A DNA stretch of 64,000 nt from SW132 sp038150125 (GTDB lineage Bacteria; Bacteroidota; Rhodothermia; Balneolales; Balneolaceae): the NCBI RefSeq assembly GCF_038150125.1, contig NZ_JBBVMF010000003.1:298196-362195 (forward strand), read 5' to 3'. The first letter of the stretch is position 1, and every line of letters starts with the position of its first letter. This document shows, in pieces, positions 9,174-18,299 of the stretch. The notes beneath the pieces are model-generated. The model searched no databases and was not told the origin of the DNA. It saw only the letters and a program-made list of their open reading frames with translations. A program made the translations under genes and the position numbers.

Positions 9174-9650
9174 TTAATTCCAGTTAGGGGCATTCAGCAT
9201 TGTCGTACGCTCAAGAGACCCGATTTGATCTTCGCTGCCGGGGTTTTCAAGCAGATACAGTTTAGGCCTAATTGTGTCGTTCAGGGTATATTCGAACCTG
9301 TTGTGGGGAGGCCGTGGAGAGTAAATGACGGAATCAGGGTCGTAGGTAGACGGGTCACGGAATTCAAAGAGATCTTCGCCCCGTGCAACCATCATGGAGT
9401 CTTGTTTCAAAAATGCTACGAGGCTGTCTAAACCTCCTTCTGTGGGCGGGTAGTTGCCGCGCCGCCGGTTATATTGAACAATTGCATCACGTGCCACTTC
9501 CATTCGGTGGCGTTCGCGCTCAACCATTTCACGTTCATCCAGCACTGCCTGGTATGGGCCCACAATGGATATGTACAAGTAATAGCTCATCCCGATTATG
9601 ATGATGCCGAGTAGTACTGTTAATAGCTGATTACGCTTATCTATGTCCAT
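9174..9650 (-). CDS. membrane-anchored GspG-like protein
   Basis: A single N-terminal membrane helix (about residues 8-28) is followed by a helical stalk and then NRRRGNYPPTEGGLDSLVAFL, which closely follows the conserved major-pseudopilin GspG wording of a YPTTEQGLDALV type. It lacks the usual GFTLIE prepilin cleavage motif, so it is not obviously processed by a prepilin peptidase. The rest (SVIYSPRPPHNRFEY and a polar tail) is unassigned. It is the first gene of the run with DUF3822, rsmD and coaD, 2 bases before DUF3822. Together with the actin-like look of DUF3822 it may be a relic or offshoot of a type II/IV filament platform; this is inference. Confidence 0.6.
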   Translation of the reverse strand: MDIDKRNQLLTVLLGIIIIGMSYYLYISIVGPYQAVLDEREMVERERHRMEVARDAIVQYNRRRGNYPPTEGGLDSLVAFLKQDSMMVARGEDLFEFRDPSTYDPDSVIYSPRPPHNRFEYTLNDTIRPKLYLLENPGSEDQIGSLERTTMLNAPNWN

Positions 9651-9784
9651 GAGATAATGAGTTACGTGTTACGCGGGTTATGAAAAATAAAAAGGAAAAT
9701 AAATGCAGGTGGCCTTACATGCAACTTTCTGTGTGATAACAGGGAAAAAAGAAGTAAAAACAGAGTAACCTACCATTTGACGAG

Positions 9785-10447
9785 CTATTTACGGGGTTTT
9801 AGAATGAGAAGACGTTCAGTAATAGAGCTTTTCAACCCACGCCGCCGGAAAGGAATGAACTGTTCGGAGGGAATTCGCTTTTCTTCGAGCAGGCTAAGTG
9901 TAAATTGATCGGAAAAATAATCATCGATCTTTTGTGGTTTTACACTGAATGGTGGCCCTTGCATTTCATGCTGTGGATATACAAAATGATGGAGCAGTAT
10001 CTTAGTGTCGGGGCCCGCGAGGGAGTGCAATTTATCTACATATGATGTCTGCTTGGTCGGCGGAAGTGCCACAAGGGCGGCCTTATCGTAGATCAGGTCA
10101 AAACCTGATTTCTGCGCTGGGTATTTAAGAAAATCTCCCTGCCACAGCTCTATATTTCCAGATGTGTGAATGGTGAATCCTGAATAGTCTTTTGTGTGAA
10201 ACTCTCTGCGTTGTTCGCTAAAGAAAGAGAGGACAGCTTTTTGAGAAACTTCAACGCCAACCACATCTGCCCCCTGTTGTTCGAGAAAAATCATATCTAC
10301 CGATTTTCCACAAAGCGGGACTAACACGCGTGAATTGGATGAAAGGTTGAGAGCAGGCCAGTAATTTTTGAGGCCTGGGTAGCCCTCGTCCATGTGAAAT
10401 CCGGTTTTGTCTTTATTCCAGCGGCTTTCCCAGTAGCTTAGTTCCAT
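9785..10447 (-). CDS. tpm: thiopurine S-methyltransferase family protein
   Basis: The start MELSYWESRWNKDKTGFH and the later VLVPLCGKSVDMIFLEQQGADVVGVEVS (SAM-binding) are signatures of the TPMT family, as are FDLIYDKAALVALPP and PPFSVKPQKIDDYF. At 220 residues it is full length for bacterial Tpm, which methylates thiopurines and selenium or tellurium species. The natural substrate here is unknown. It stands alone, with 134 bases to the next gene downstream and a divergent MATE gene upstream. Confidence 0.9.
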   Translation of the reverse strand: MELSYWESRWNKDKTGFHMDEGYPGLKNYWPALNLSSNSRVLVPLCGKSVDMIFLEQQGADVVGVEVSQKAVLSFFSEQRREFHTKDYSGFTIHTSGNIELWQGDFLKYPAQKSGFDLIYDKAALVALPPTKQTSYVDKLHSLAGPDTKILLHHFVYPQHEMQGPPFSVKPQKIDDYFSDQFTLSLLEEKRIPSEQFIPFRRRGLKSSITERLLILKPRK

Positions 10448-10885
10448 GGTATTGGGTAATTGGATTAATAGGTAGTTTAAGGAATTCGGTTATTAGTAAT
10501 CGGCGTCTGACCACCGAACGCATTATATCAAATCATAAGTAAAGAATTATTAGAATGTTAAATATCTGGCAATTAATAAAACCTACTACGCAAAAGACAG
10601 GATGGTATTTTATCTGCCAACGTTCCGGAAGGTTTCAAAAAGTATAAAATGATTATGAAGCCGATTTTATTCATCAAATTTAAACGATAGTTTAAGGAGT
10701 TTAAAAAATCGGAATAGCGCTAAAAATTATTCTGTAGTGATTGTTTGGTGTGATGGATGCCGAAAAATTTGAAGCAGTTTAACAATCCGACTTTACACTT
10801 TAAACAAAAATGAATCAACCCAGCAGCGTAGTGAAACGCAAAATTATGTTGATACTATCTCAGCGCAAAAAACTTACATGTTAGC
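10448..10885. other. 438-bp divergent intergenic region
   Basis: The region separates tpm (minus) from the MATE gene (plus) and should hold both promoters. It is AT-rich, with no frame of note, no structured RNA seen and no repeat recognised. Confidence 0.4.
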
Positions 10886-12193
10886 GTGAATAAGAAAATA
10901 CTGAATCTCGCCATTCCCAATGTGATCAGTAACCTGTCAGTGCCTCTACTGGGCGTCGTAGATACGGCGCTGGTGGGTCATCTTGACGAAGTGTACTACC
11001 TTGGAGCACTTGCCGTGGGCGGCATGATATTCAATTTCTTGTTCTGGGGCTTTGGGTTTCTCAGGATGGGAACCACCGGGCTCACGGCGCAGGAATATGG
11101 CAAGCGCAACCGCCATGGGATTATGATGATGCTGGCCCGGGTTCAGCTGGTTGCGCTTGTAATTGGCATTTTGATTTTGATACTGAAGCAGCCGATATCG
11201 GACCTGAGCTTCCAGATAATAGAGAGTGGGGCGGAAGTGGAGCTCTACACACTCGTCTATTTTGATATCCGGATCTACACTGCACCGGCGGTTTTGGCGC
11301 TTTATGGCCTGAACGGTTGGTTCCTGGGCATGCAAAATGCAAAATATCCTATGATAATTACAATTGCTCTGAACCTGCTGAACATCGTATTAAATGTATG
11401 GTTTATCTACGGGCTGGATATGCATGTCGATGGCGTGGCATACGGAACGCTCATCTCAACTTACCTGGCTCTTGCCCTTGCGATTGCCCTGTTTTTGATT
11501 CGATACCGGCGCTATTTTACTCATTTTGTGATGGATGAACTGTTAAACGCAGGGGAGATCCGACAGTTTTTTTCTGTAAACAGGGACATATTTATCCGAA
11601 CCCTCTGCCTGATTTTCACATTTTCATTCTTTACAGCAAAATCTGCGGAACAGGGCGACCTGATTCTCGCGGCAAATACAATTCTCTTACAGCTCTGGAT
11701 GGTTGCCTCCTATGGAATTGACGGATTTGCATACGCAGCCGAAAGTATGGTTGGCCGGTTTAAAGGAGCTAAGGATTTACCGCTGCTGAAAAAAGCGGTG
11801 TACTACAACCTGGCGTGGGGGCTATCAATAGGAGTTGCAGGATCAATCGTGTATGGCCTTTTTGATGATCAGATCCTGGCTATTTTTACCGATAAGCAGA
11901 ATGTAATAGACCTGGCGCTGAGCGTAATTTTTTGGACCGTTCTGGCACCATTTATCTCAAGTGTATGCTATATACTTGATGGCGTCTTTATCGGTGCCAC
12001 GGCAACCGGACCGATGAGAAATACAATGCTGGTTTCAACATTCCTATTTTTTCTGCCCGTGTACTACATTGGTACAATCTACCTGGGTGTTCATGGCCTG
12101 TGGCTGGCGATGGTGCTGTTTATGGCTGTAAGGGGAGTTGCCCTTGCTTTTTATCTGCCCCGGGCCGTTTTTAAAGTGAAGATCAGACCATAA
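10886..12193 (+). CDS. MATE family efflux transporter (DinF-like)
   Basis: A 435-residue integral membrane protein with about twelve hydrophobic segments. The opening LAIPNVISNLSVPLLGVVDTALVGHL and GFLRMGTTGLTAQEYG are characteristic of the DinF branch of the multi-antimicrobial extrusion family, which exports cationic drugs or metabolites using H+ or Na+ gradients. The gene begins with GTG, which starts the conserved MNKKILNLAIPN sequence; no better start exists. A repeat element begins 13 bases after its stop. Confidence 0.9.
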   Translation: MNKKILNLAIPNVISNLSVPLLGVVDTALVGHLDEVYYLGALAVGGMIFNFLFWGFGFLRMGTTGLTAQEYGKRNRHGIMMMLARVQLVALVIGILILILKQPISDLSFQIIESGAEVELYTLVYFDIRIYTAPAVLALYGLNGWFLGMQNAKYPMIITIALNLLNIVLNVWFIYGLDMHVDGVAYGTLISTYLALALAIALFLIRYRRYFTHFVMDELLNAGEIRQFFSVNRDIFIRTLCLIFTFSFFTAKSAEQGDLILAANTILLQLWMVASYGIDGFAYAAESMVGRFKGAKDLPLLKKAVYYNLAWGLSIGVAGSIVYGLFDDQILAIFTDKQNVIDLALSVIFWTVLAPFISSVCYILDGVFIGATATGPMRNTMLVSTFLFFLPVYYIGTIYLGVHGLWLAMVLFMAVRGVALAFYLPRAVFKVKIRP

Positions 12194-12206
12194 TAAATTA
12201 TTGAAG

Positions 12207-12403
12207 AAGCTAAGTTCGATTAAAAGTCATTTATCATTTAAAAGTTTAGAGCATAATTCTCCACTAAAAAGGGGAGATTGCCCCTACTACGGGATCCCTA
12301 ATGGAAGAGGAGTGTCCATCGGATTTTACAAGAATCTGATAAACATCCCCTTAAATCCCCTTTTTAAGGGGCACTTTTTTAATTGAATAATCGAACTAAG
12401 CTT
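12207..12403. mobile_element. MITE-like non-coding repeat with 16-bp terminal inverted repeats
   Basis: The left end AAGCTAAGTTCGATTA (12207-12222) and right end (12388-12403) are inverted copies with one mismatch. Inside lie nested C-rich/G-rich arms (AAAAAGGGGAG near 12266 against CCCCTTTTTAAGGGG near 12358). It contains no transposase; a short open frame across it is only repeat sequence. Related ends occur at 26834-26937 and related G/C palindromes occur in the heme operon, so it belongs to a dispersed family in this genome. Confidence 0.65.
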
Positions 12404-12422
12404 AAAAGCCAAATACAGTAAT

Positions 12423-12929
12423 ATGAATAATGAGAAAACCATATTGATCATGCGCCACGCGAAATCCTCCTGGGATGATTCGTCGCTGAAAGATATCGAG
12501 CGTCCGCTGAACGAAAGAGGCCGGAAAGACGCCCCGGCCATGGGCAGGTTCCTGGCCGATCTTGGGCTGATTCCCGATTATATCGTCTGTTCAACCGCTA
12601 CACGGGCACGCGAAACAATTCAGCTTCTAGCAGAAATTATGGAGATTGATGAACAGGTAATACGCTTTGACGCGACCCTCTACTATGAGGGAACAGATGC
12701 ATATGTAGCCGCAGTGCGCAACGCACCTGAGGAAGCTGCCGTAGTTCTTGTTGCGGGACACAATCCCTCTGTTGAACAAACGGTAGCCCGTCTGTCCGGA
12801 GGAACGGCAGCAAAGAAAATCACAACGGCTAATATTGCCTGTTTTTATACTTCAGCACCAACATGGGAAGACTTTTCAGAAGTGAATACAACGTTTAAAT
12901 GGCTTACGGGACCCAAAGATCTGCTGTAA
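12423..12929 (+). CDS. SixA-type histidine phosphatase
   Basis: The RHG-type catalytic motif is present as MRHAKSSW (R11, H12), with the second arginine R61 in TATRARET and the second histidine H113 in VAGHNPSVEQ. These place the 168-residue protein in the SixA branch of the histidine phosphatase superfamily. SixA removes phosphate from phosphohistidine in E. coli HPt/PTS proteins. Partners here are unknown, and a small-molecule phosphatase role is possible. The gene starts 19 bases after the repeat at 12207-12403, so it is probably separated from the MATE gene transcriptionally. Confidence 0.85.
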   Translation: MNNEKTILIMRHAKSSWDDSSLKDIERPLNERGRKDAPAMGRFLADLGLIPDYIVCSTATRARETIQLLAEIMEIDEQVIRFDATLYYEGTDAYVAAVRNAPEEAAVVLVAGHNPSVEQTVARLSGGTAAKKITTANIACFYTSAPTWEDFSEVNTTFKWLTGPKDLL

Positions 12930-13174
12930 TGACTTTTTGAAAATCGGTCTTTTGCCAAATTTCTATGTTGACAATACACAGGCACAACTTTAATCTTTTA
13001 AAATGCCTGTTGAAATAACGATTTACCAATGTATATCGGTTGCCTGAACATCTCTAAAGCCATGGCAACCGTAATATCCATGATTTAGAAATCCATCAGT
13101 TGAAAAATATGGGAAGGTCACCTGAAAAGGTTATATTTTAGGAATTGAATTGAAATTATTGAAAATGTTCTTCT

Positions 13175-13525
13175 ATGATCTACAAACAGAAATTCTACTA
13201 TATTTGTAAAACACCTTTAAGTGCTGAAGGCCCCTCTGACGTTGAAGTTATCGAGAGAGCCGATGACACTAAACAGTTTCCGGAATTGTTTAAGAAATTT
13301 GAAGAGCTTCGGTCTCATGCGTTTAATGAAGATAATTTGTACAGTATAGTTCGGGCTGATGATATTTATGAGCTCTTGCGAACCGGCACAGAGAAGGAAG
13401 CAAAAGAGCTAGCTTTCGAGCGTGCCGAGCCTGAGATTATTACCAATCTTCAGCACAGAGTCATGCAAAAGAACGACGAAAACGCACGTGCAATATTGAA
13501 AGAAGTCCATGAGCTGGAAGCTTGA
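13175..13525 (+). CDS. hypothetical protein (116 aa)
   Basis: I do not recognise this protein. It is acidic and mostly helical, with no signal peptide or membrane segment. The N-terminus (MIYKQKFYYICKTP) reads as a beta strand, followed by helices around residues 30-52 and a long charged helix from about 70 to 115. Two Cys/His positions are too few for a metal site. It lies 104 bases before dps in the same direction and may belong with stress genes, but nothing in the sequence shows that. Confidence 0.55.
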   Translation: MIYKQKFYYICKTPLSAEGPSDVEVIERADDTKQFPELFKKFEELRSHAFNEDNLYSIVRADDIYELLRTGTEKEAKELAFERAEPEIITNLQHRVMQKNDENARAILKEVHELEA

Positions 13526-13629
13526 TTTATCACTGTTTTTCAGGCGGCCGGCATGGAATGAAATACACCTCAAAAGTGTCATATGAGCAAACGAAGCATA
13601 AATATTTCACTTAAACGATTGAGGTTAAA

Positions 13630-14133
13630 ATGAGTCAAGCAACAGTCGTAAACGGAAAACAGGATATGGAAATTAACATAGGTATTTCAGCAGAACATCG
13701 AGAAAAAATTGCGAATGGTTTGTCAAAAGTACTGGCAGATACTTACATGCTTTATTTGCGTACACATAATTATCACTGGAATGTGACCGGAGAGCATTTT
13801 CATTCACTTCACGAGCAGTTTGAAGAGCAGTATACTGAACTTGCTGAAGCTGTTGATGAGATTGCGGAACGAATTCGTGCTCTTGGGCACCGTGCGCCGG
13901 GGTCTTTCAGAGAATTTAATGAGCTAACATCTATCGAAGAAGACACAGACCAGCCAAAAGCAATGGAAATGGTTAGACGGCTTGCAGTTGATAACGAAAC
14001 AGTCCTGCGAACCGCGCGAGAAGCTCTTCCTGCATGTGAGGAGGCAAGCGATGAAGCATCTATTGATCTTATTACAGAGAGACTTCACACGCACTCAAAA
14101 ACTGCATGGATGCTGAGAAGCCACCTGGAATAA
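13630..14133 (+). CDS. dps: Dps family DNA-protecting ferritin-like protein
   Basis: Dps forms dodecamers that oxidise and store Fe(II) using peroxide and protect DNA. The inter-subunit ferroxidase residues are visible in THNYHWNVTGEHFHSLHEQF (H49 and H61 region) and EAVDEIAERI (D76, E80). The 167-residue length and the four-helix layout are typical. A strong terminator follows, and the gene has a 104-base leader region, so it is probably a single-gene unit. No Fur- or OxyR-type operator could be identified by eye. Confidence 0.93.
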   Translation: MSQATVVNGKQDMEINIGISAEHREKIANGLSKVLADTYMLYLRTHNYHWNVTGEHFHSLHEQFEEQYTELAEAVDEIAERIRALGHRAPGSFREFNELTSIEEDTDQPKAMEMVRRLAVDNETVLRTAREALPACEEASDEASIDLITERLHTHSKTAWMLRSHLE

Positions 14134-14156
14134 TCTCTGTCACCAATATTGTTTCT

Positions 14157-14188
14157 AAAAGCCACGCCGCTCGGTGTGGCTTTTTTTC
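14157..14188 (+). terminator. rho-independent terminator after dps
   Basis: A GC-rich stem (AAAAGCCACGCC against GGTGTGGCTTTT, short loop) is followed by a run of seven or more T on the plus strand, 24 bases after the dps stop. Confidence 0.9.
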
Positions 14189-14285
14189 TTTCAAAGAGTG
14201 ACGACCTGAAAAAAATTATCAAAATGGTACAAAGCTTAAGTTCTGGCAGCCATTACAGTTGAAAGACTAAATGAGGCATTTAGTC

Positions 14286-15074
14286 TCATTCGCTCGAATA
14301 CTGTTCTCCATTGCTCTCATCTGCCCACTTAAGATTATGATGATTAAATCCATCTCGGATTGAAGGCTTTACAATTTGAAAGTATGGCGACACATCAAAA
14401 TCACGCGGGGCAAATAAGCTATGGTGACGAATATGCAATATTTCTTCCTGAGATTGTTTGGCGGCCTCACCGTTTGTTTTCTCAGGATCCAGCACCGGTA
14501 AAATTGGATAATTAACCTGCTGAAAGGCTTGTGCTATCAGCGAAGAACAGATCGCTTTTGTGGGATCGCCGCTACCAAGAGCAAGTAGTTTTCGACGATG
14601 TTTTTTAGGAACCGGCGGAGTCTGTATTAGGTATCTGGCCAGGTCAAAAATATTTTTCAGGTCATACTGGTAGCCAATCCGTTCTAACATATAATCGCAG
14701 ATCTGCTGAATTTCTTCAGATGAAAGCCCCACCGGCCTGCAAATCCTCATGTGCTTACTGCAATACATGTTTAAAGGCACAATCCTTACGCCTTTTTTAA
14801 GGTCAGCCTCAATTAGCGCGTGATCATACTTCTCCTCTTTCTCTTCAGATTGATATTGTCCTATGTAAAGTGTGGCGTGAGACCAAGTGGACTGTGTGAT
14901 ATATTTGATAGCCATACTGATCCGGCTGCCACCATCAACAAGAAGCACATCGCCGGGATTGAGAGCGGCTTTAAGTGCTTCTGTGGTACATGTTGCTGTT
15001 GTCTGTTGTTCTTCACTCTCATCTGAGAGAAAGTGAGCAAGTCGGTATCCGATATTGTTGAGCAGACTACTCAT
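14286..15074 (-). CDS. YiiX/YebB-like permuted NlpC/P60 cysteine hydrolase
   Basis: The 262-residue protein has the order of a permuted papain-like (LRAT/YiiX) fold: a GDVLLVDGGSRIS strand, the catalytic His H66 in WSHATLYIGQ, and much later the catalytic Cys C176 in KAICSSLIAQAF. Between them is the family phrase ALIEADLKKGVRIVPL. It has no signal peptide, suggesting a cytoplasmic or lipid-facing acyl/amide hydrolase; related proteins act on peptides or lipids. The exact substrate is unknown. It is a single gene facing dps, with the FNT gene 65 bases upstream in the same direction. Confidence 0.8.
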   Translation of the reverse strand: MSSLLNNIGYRLAHFLSDESEEQQTTATCTTEALKAALNPGDVLLVDGGSRISMAIKYITQSTWSHATLYIGQYQSEEKEEKYDHALIEADLKKGVRIVPLNMYCSKHMRICRPVGLSSEEIQQICDYMLERIGYQYDLKNIFDLARYLIQTPPVPKKHRRKLLALGSGDPTKAICSSLIAQAFQQVNYPILPVLDPEKTNGEAAKQSQEEILHIRHHSLFAPRDFDVSPYFQIVKPSIRDGFNHHNLKWADESNGEQYSSE

Positions 15075-15139
15075 GATTAACCTTATTTAAAATCGATTTC
15101 GGATTGATTCCAAAGATGTGATTATATGTGTTGTCAAAG

Positions 15140-15979
15140 CTAAGATTCTCTCTGGGCCTCTTTCTTCTCTGAAGGACTGAGAGCGTACCAGAATGGAAGC
15201 GCCACAAGGAAAATCCCGCCCAGGATATTGCCAATAGCTGCCGGAATAAGGTTCCATAAGATTGCGTTTTCCCAGCCAGGTCCCAAACCGGTAGGCATAA
15301 TCAGGGAAAAGTACCCTATATTTGCAGGGCTGTGCTGAAAATTTGCAGCTACAAAAAGGCTGACTGCTAAAAACACAGGTATGTATTTACCAATAATAGT
15401 TTTGCCCATTATGGCGAATACTGCAGCCATCCCAACCAGCCAGTTTCCAAACACCCCGGAAATTACCGCCTGGAACCAGTGTTGATAATCATTGCCTTGA
15501 AAATAGGCCATTTTCTTATCAGTAATTTTGGTCAGTTCAGCGAGCACATCCTGCGGGTAATCATGGGCATAATTGATGAAGAAACCAACCAAAAATGCTC
15601 CGATAATATTTCCCAAAATAGCGATTCCCCAAAACTTCATGGCTCCAAAAGCAAGTTCATCAGCTCTGCAGTTTAATAGAGAAGCCGGCAGTACAACGTT
15701 TGTTTCTGAGAAGAGGTGCGCCCCGGTTAGAATCACCATAAAAAAGCCTACAGAAAAACCAAAACCCTGCAGTAGGAGGTTCAGGCCTGTAGATTCAACA
15801 CCTGCGGATATAAGGACCGAAAAGAGAGCCCCAAAAGTAATAAAAGATCCTGCCATAATGGACAAAACAAGCGCCTTAGAAAAAGTGAATCCCTGTAAGT
15901 TCTGCCAGGTCTCCCGGCTCATTTCGCCTACTACTTTATGAATATCCAGAAATCTGTTTTCCATAATAGTTGAGTTCAA
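15140..15979 (-). CDS. formate/nitrite transporter (FNT) family channel
   Basis: Six hydrophobic segments and the family phrases MAGSFITFGALFSVLISAG, LLQGFGFSVGFFMVILTGAHLFSETNVVLP and ANFQHSPANIGYFSLIMPTG mark the pentameric FNT channels that pass formate, nitrite, hydrosulfide or acetate. The central pore histidine equivalent to FocA H209 is visible in FQHSPAN. The 279-residue length is normal. There is no formate lyase or nitrite reductase gene nearby, so the substrate cannot be assigned. A downstream in-frame ATG at residue 6 is an alternative start. Confidence 0.9.
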   Translation of the reverse strand: MNSTIMENRFLDIHKVVGEMSRETWQNLQGFTFSKALVLSIMAGSFITFGALFSVLISAGVESTGLNLLLQGFGFSVGFFMVILTGAHLFSETNVVLPASLLNCRADELAFGAMKFWGIAILGNIIGAFLVGFFINYAHDYPQDVLAELTKITDKKMAYFQGNDYQHWFQAVISGVFGNWLVGMAAVFAIMGKTIIGKYIPVFLAVSLFVAANFQHSPANIGYFSLIMPTGLGPGWENAILWNLIPAAIGNILGGIFLVALPFWYALSPSEKKEAQRES

Positions 15980-17180
15980 TCTTGTAAGTTGAATTCTAAT
16001 AGTCTTGAAAAGACAGGTATATCATGCCCACGTTTCAATTTTGTAAAGCTCACCTGAAGCAAGTTTCAGTTAACGTATAAATTAAGATAGTCGAACAGAC
16101 ACATACTTTTAAGGAATATTAGCTAAAGAAAGTATCACAAAAGAGTTCACGACTTTTGTAATAAATATGAAGGCAGGACCCTGGATTTCACGAGAGCTAA
16201 TAAAACAGGCGCAACAAAATAATGATCGCTTCAAAAAGGCCATTGAATACTCAAATTCAGAAAGTGCGGGAGGCAAAGAGGCTTATTTCTGACAATGGTT
16301 TTGACTTTTTTATTACCGGAGAATAGTGAGTCCATGAATAAATCAGATAGCTAATCTTTAGGCTTACTAGTGTCATGTCAATTCACATTTGTCGAATAAA
16401 GACCTGAGCATTCCCGGTAACTAAACATTAAAACTGTCAACCTAAATCAGGAAAAGACAGTGTTTTTCTGGTCCCGATCCCTCGGGATGTCAGCGTCAAA
16501 AATCACCGCTGTCAGATCCCCCATAGGGATCCCTTCGGGGCAGTGGGTGCTGACAGGTTGCTTACGACAATTCATATTTGACTTAACACTAGTTCAAAAA
16601 AATAAAATAAGAAATAGAGGTGTTTTTTTCGGTGAAATAATGAATTTGTGAAATTTCATTTCTGTTATTAAAGTGTACAAATTCAAGGAGAGCTTTTACC
16701 GCATTTTCGTTTTCCAGCAGTTATTTACTAAATGTGAACTCGAGATTTTAAGGAGACGACTGGACAAATATGTTATATGATCTTGACCACTTAATGATAA
16801 TATTGTTACAAAATTAAAGGACTCGAATTTTAAGTTATTAGAGAGATTAATTTCCAAGAGTGTTAATGATGAGATTAATGGATCTTTTCAGGACATCGTC
16901 TGATCGGTCTAATATTATAGCCTTTTCTATAGTAAGTTTTAAACGCGTTGAAAGCAGACTGTATAGTAAGATGGTTTATATAGGTTGATGATAAATTATA
17001 AGCTAATACCTAAACAAAGTAGGTGATTCAAGTATGTTAAAGAGAAGAAAATGAGGGATATGTGACCAGCTATTTACGATCAGAAAAGTTCAAGTTATAA
17101 CTGAACCTTTAGTCACAATATTTGTCGCTGCATAATCACAGCTAAGTCAACTAAATCTAAAAAATAATCGGAGAACTATT
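15980..17180. other. 1.2-kb gene-poor region
   Basis: This large gap holds a MITE-like element (16366-16593) and otherwise AT-rich sequence. Two overlapping tiny frames near 16168-16327 (41 and 34 codons, different frames) might be remains of a gene but match nothing I know. The last 200 bases should hold the promoter of the secreted-protein gene. No tRNA or structured RNA was recognised. Confidence 0.45.
16366..16593. mobile_element. MITE-like element with 29-bp imperfect terminal inverted repeats
   Basis: The ends at 16366-16394 and 16565-16593 are inverted copies matching at 22 of 29 positions by eye. A CTAG tetranucleotide occurs at both outer ends (16367-16370 and 16589-16592), consistent with a 4-bp target duplication of the YTAR type used by IS5-group transposases. 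Inside are GATCC-rich palindromes (for example GATCCCTCGGGAT) and a TGTCAGC/GCTGACA pair. It has no transposase gene, so it would be mobilised in trans. Confidence 0.55.
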
Positions 17181-18164
17181 ATGAATTTCATCAAACAAAT
17201 CTTCAGAAAGAGTCTGTTATCAAACGCATTATCTGTATTAATACTGGTGGGTTTATCAGGGTTGGTTCTGCCTGCAGATGCCCAGGATAACCAGCAAATG
17301 GAAGAGAAGGTTGAAATGTTACAGGAAATGGCCCCATACGATGGATACCTTCAGGCTCATATGAATGCTCAGCCTCAGGAACTGCTTGGAGGGCCTCTTG
17401 AAGTGAATATAAGTCAAAACAGTGGCGGTGTATTTGTCATTCTGCCTTCAAAAAGGGAATTGGATCCGAATGTGTTCGGAACACCTGACATGCCACGTGC
17501 ATTCGCAGGAACACCGGGCATTAACGGGCTTCCACCGGCAGCACGCGGTGTAAGTAACGGTGAGTATACCGAGATGAAAAATCCATCGCCTTTTGGGGAT
17601 GAGCATATTGTAATGGCTAATGGTAATTTAAATATTGAAGCACTTGATGCTACCGCTGCAGATGCCTCAGAAACAGAGGATGAGGTACAGTTTATGGCAA
17701 GCTGGGAAGACGGGCAGGGTAATACCTACGAGGTGCGCTGCTGCGAAATGCTTGCCACTCACGGTGTTGAATTCCCAACGTTTGGCGGAGTTGTTACGAA
17801 TACGATTCTTCATGGTGCGAGCCGTGTGGGTACAGCCCTGATGCCTACTGAGTACACTTATTTTGCATTCTGGGGAATGGGACAGGTGCTTAAAAATGGT
17901 GATGTACTGGATCAGCCCCGCTTAATTCATGGAATGCTCACTGAGTATGTAAGAAAGGAGGGATACGAACTGGCCTTTGATAATGAAGTGACAGCGGGTC
18001 GTAAACACTTTCACTTAATGGTTCCACCCATGATGCCACAAATGGAACAGGGTAACTTCGTCCATAAAAATGTGGAAACCGGTTTCGAACTCGAAAATGG
18101 AATGCAATTGCCTTTCTGGCATGTCATGTTCGAAAATCTTGAGATTAACTCAAGCCGGCAATAA
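17181..18164 (+). CDS. secreted protein of unknown function
   Basis: A clear Sec signal peptide (positive start, hydrophobic 18-31, cleavage after the ADA ending at 34) exports this 327-residue protein. I do not recognise the family. The mature part is methionine-rich and includes EVRCCEML (adjacent cysteines) and a C-terminal stretch with several His and Met in KHFHLMVPPMMPQMEQ, which could bind copper or another soft metal; this is inference. It ends in a terminator, and the next gene downstream is a copper-type cupredoxin. A ribosome-binding site AGGAG-like CGGAGAA precedes the ATG. Confidence 0.75.
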   Translation: MNFIKQIFRKSLLSNALSVLILVGLSGLVLPADAQDNQQMEEKVEMLQEMAPYDGYLQAHMNAQPQELLGGPLEVNISQNSGGVFVILPSKRELDPNVFGTPDMPRAFAGTPGINGLPPAARGVSNGEYTEMKNPSPFGDEHIVMANGNLNIEALDATAADASETEDEVQFMASWEDGQGNTYEVRCCEMLATHGVEFPTFGGVVTNTILHGASRVGTALMPTEYTYFAFWGMGQVLKNGDVLDQPRLIHGMLTEYVRKEGYELAFDNEVTAGRKHFHLMVPPMMPQMEQGNFVHKNVETGFELENGMQLPFWHVMFENLEINSSRQ

Positions 18165-18184
18165 ACGGTTTTGAAGTATTCATT

Positions 18185-18224
18185 AAAACTGTCCTGTGGA
18201 AACTTTGAAGCAGGACGGTTTTTT
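18185..18224 (+). terminator. rho-independent terminator after the secreted-protein gene
   Basis: Arms AAAACTGTCCTG (18185-18196) and CAGGACGGTTTT (18211-18222) pair with one G-U, have a 14-base loop and run into a T tract. It lies 20 bases after the stop, so the cupredoxin gene beyond is probably transcribed separately. Confidence 0.85.
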
Positions 18225-18299
18225 AATTCACAATTCCGCCAAATCTGTGCTTCGCAGCATAATGAATTCAAAAGATATTGAAAGATAGGAGAACGGAAT

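Noticed and set aside
12201..12386. Small 61-residue frame
   Set aside because: It lies entirely within the MITE-like repeat and encodes only the palindromic sequence.
16168..16327. Two tiny overlapping frames that might be a decayed gene
   Set aside because: They are short, in different frames and show no recognised family; noted only as part of the intergenic region.
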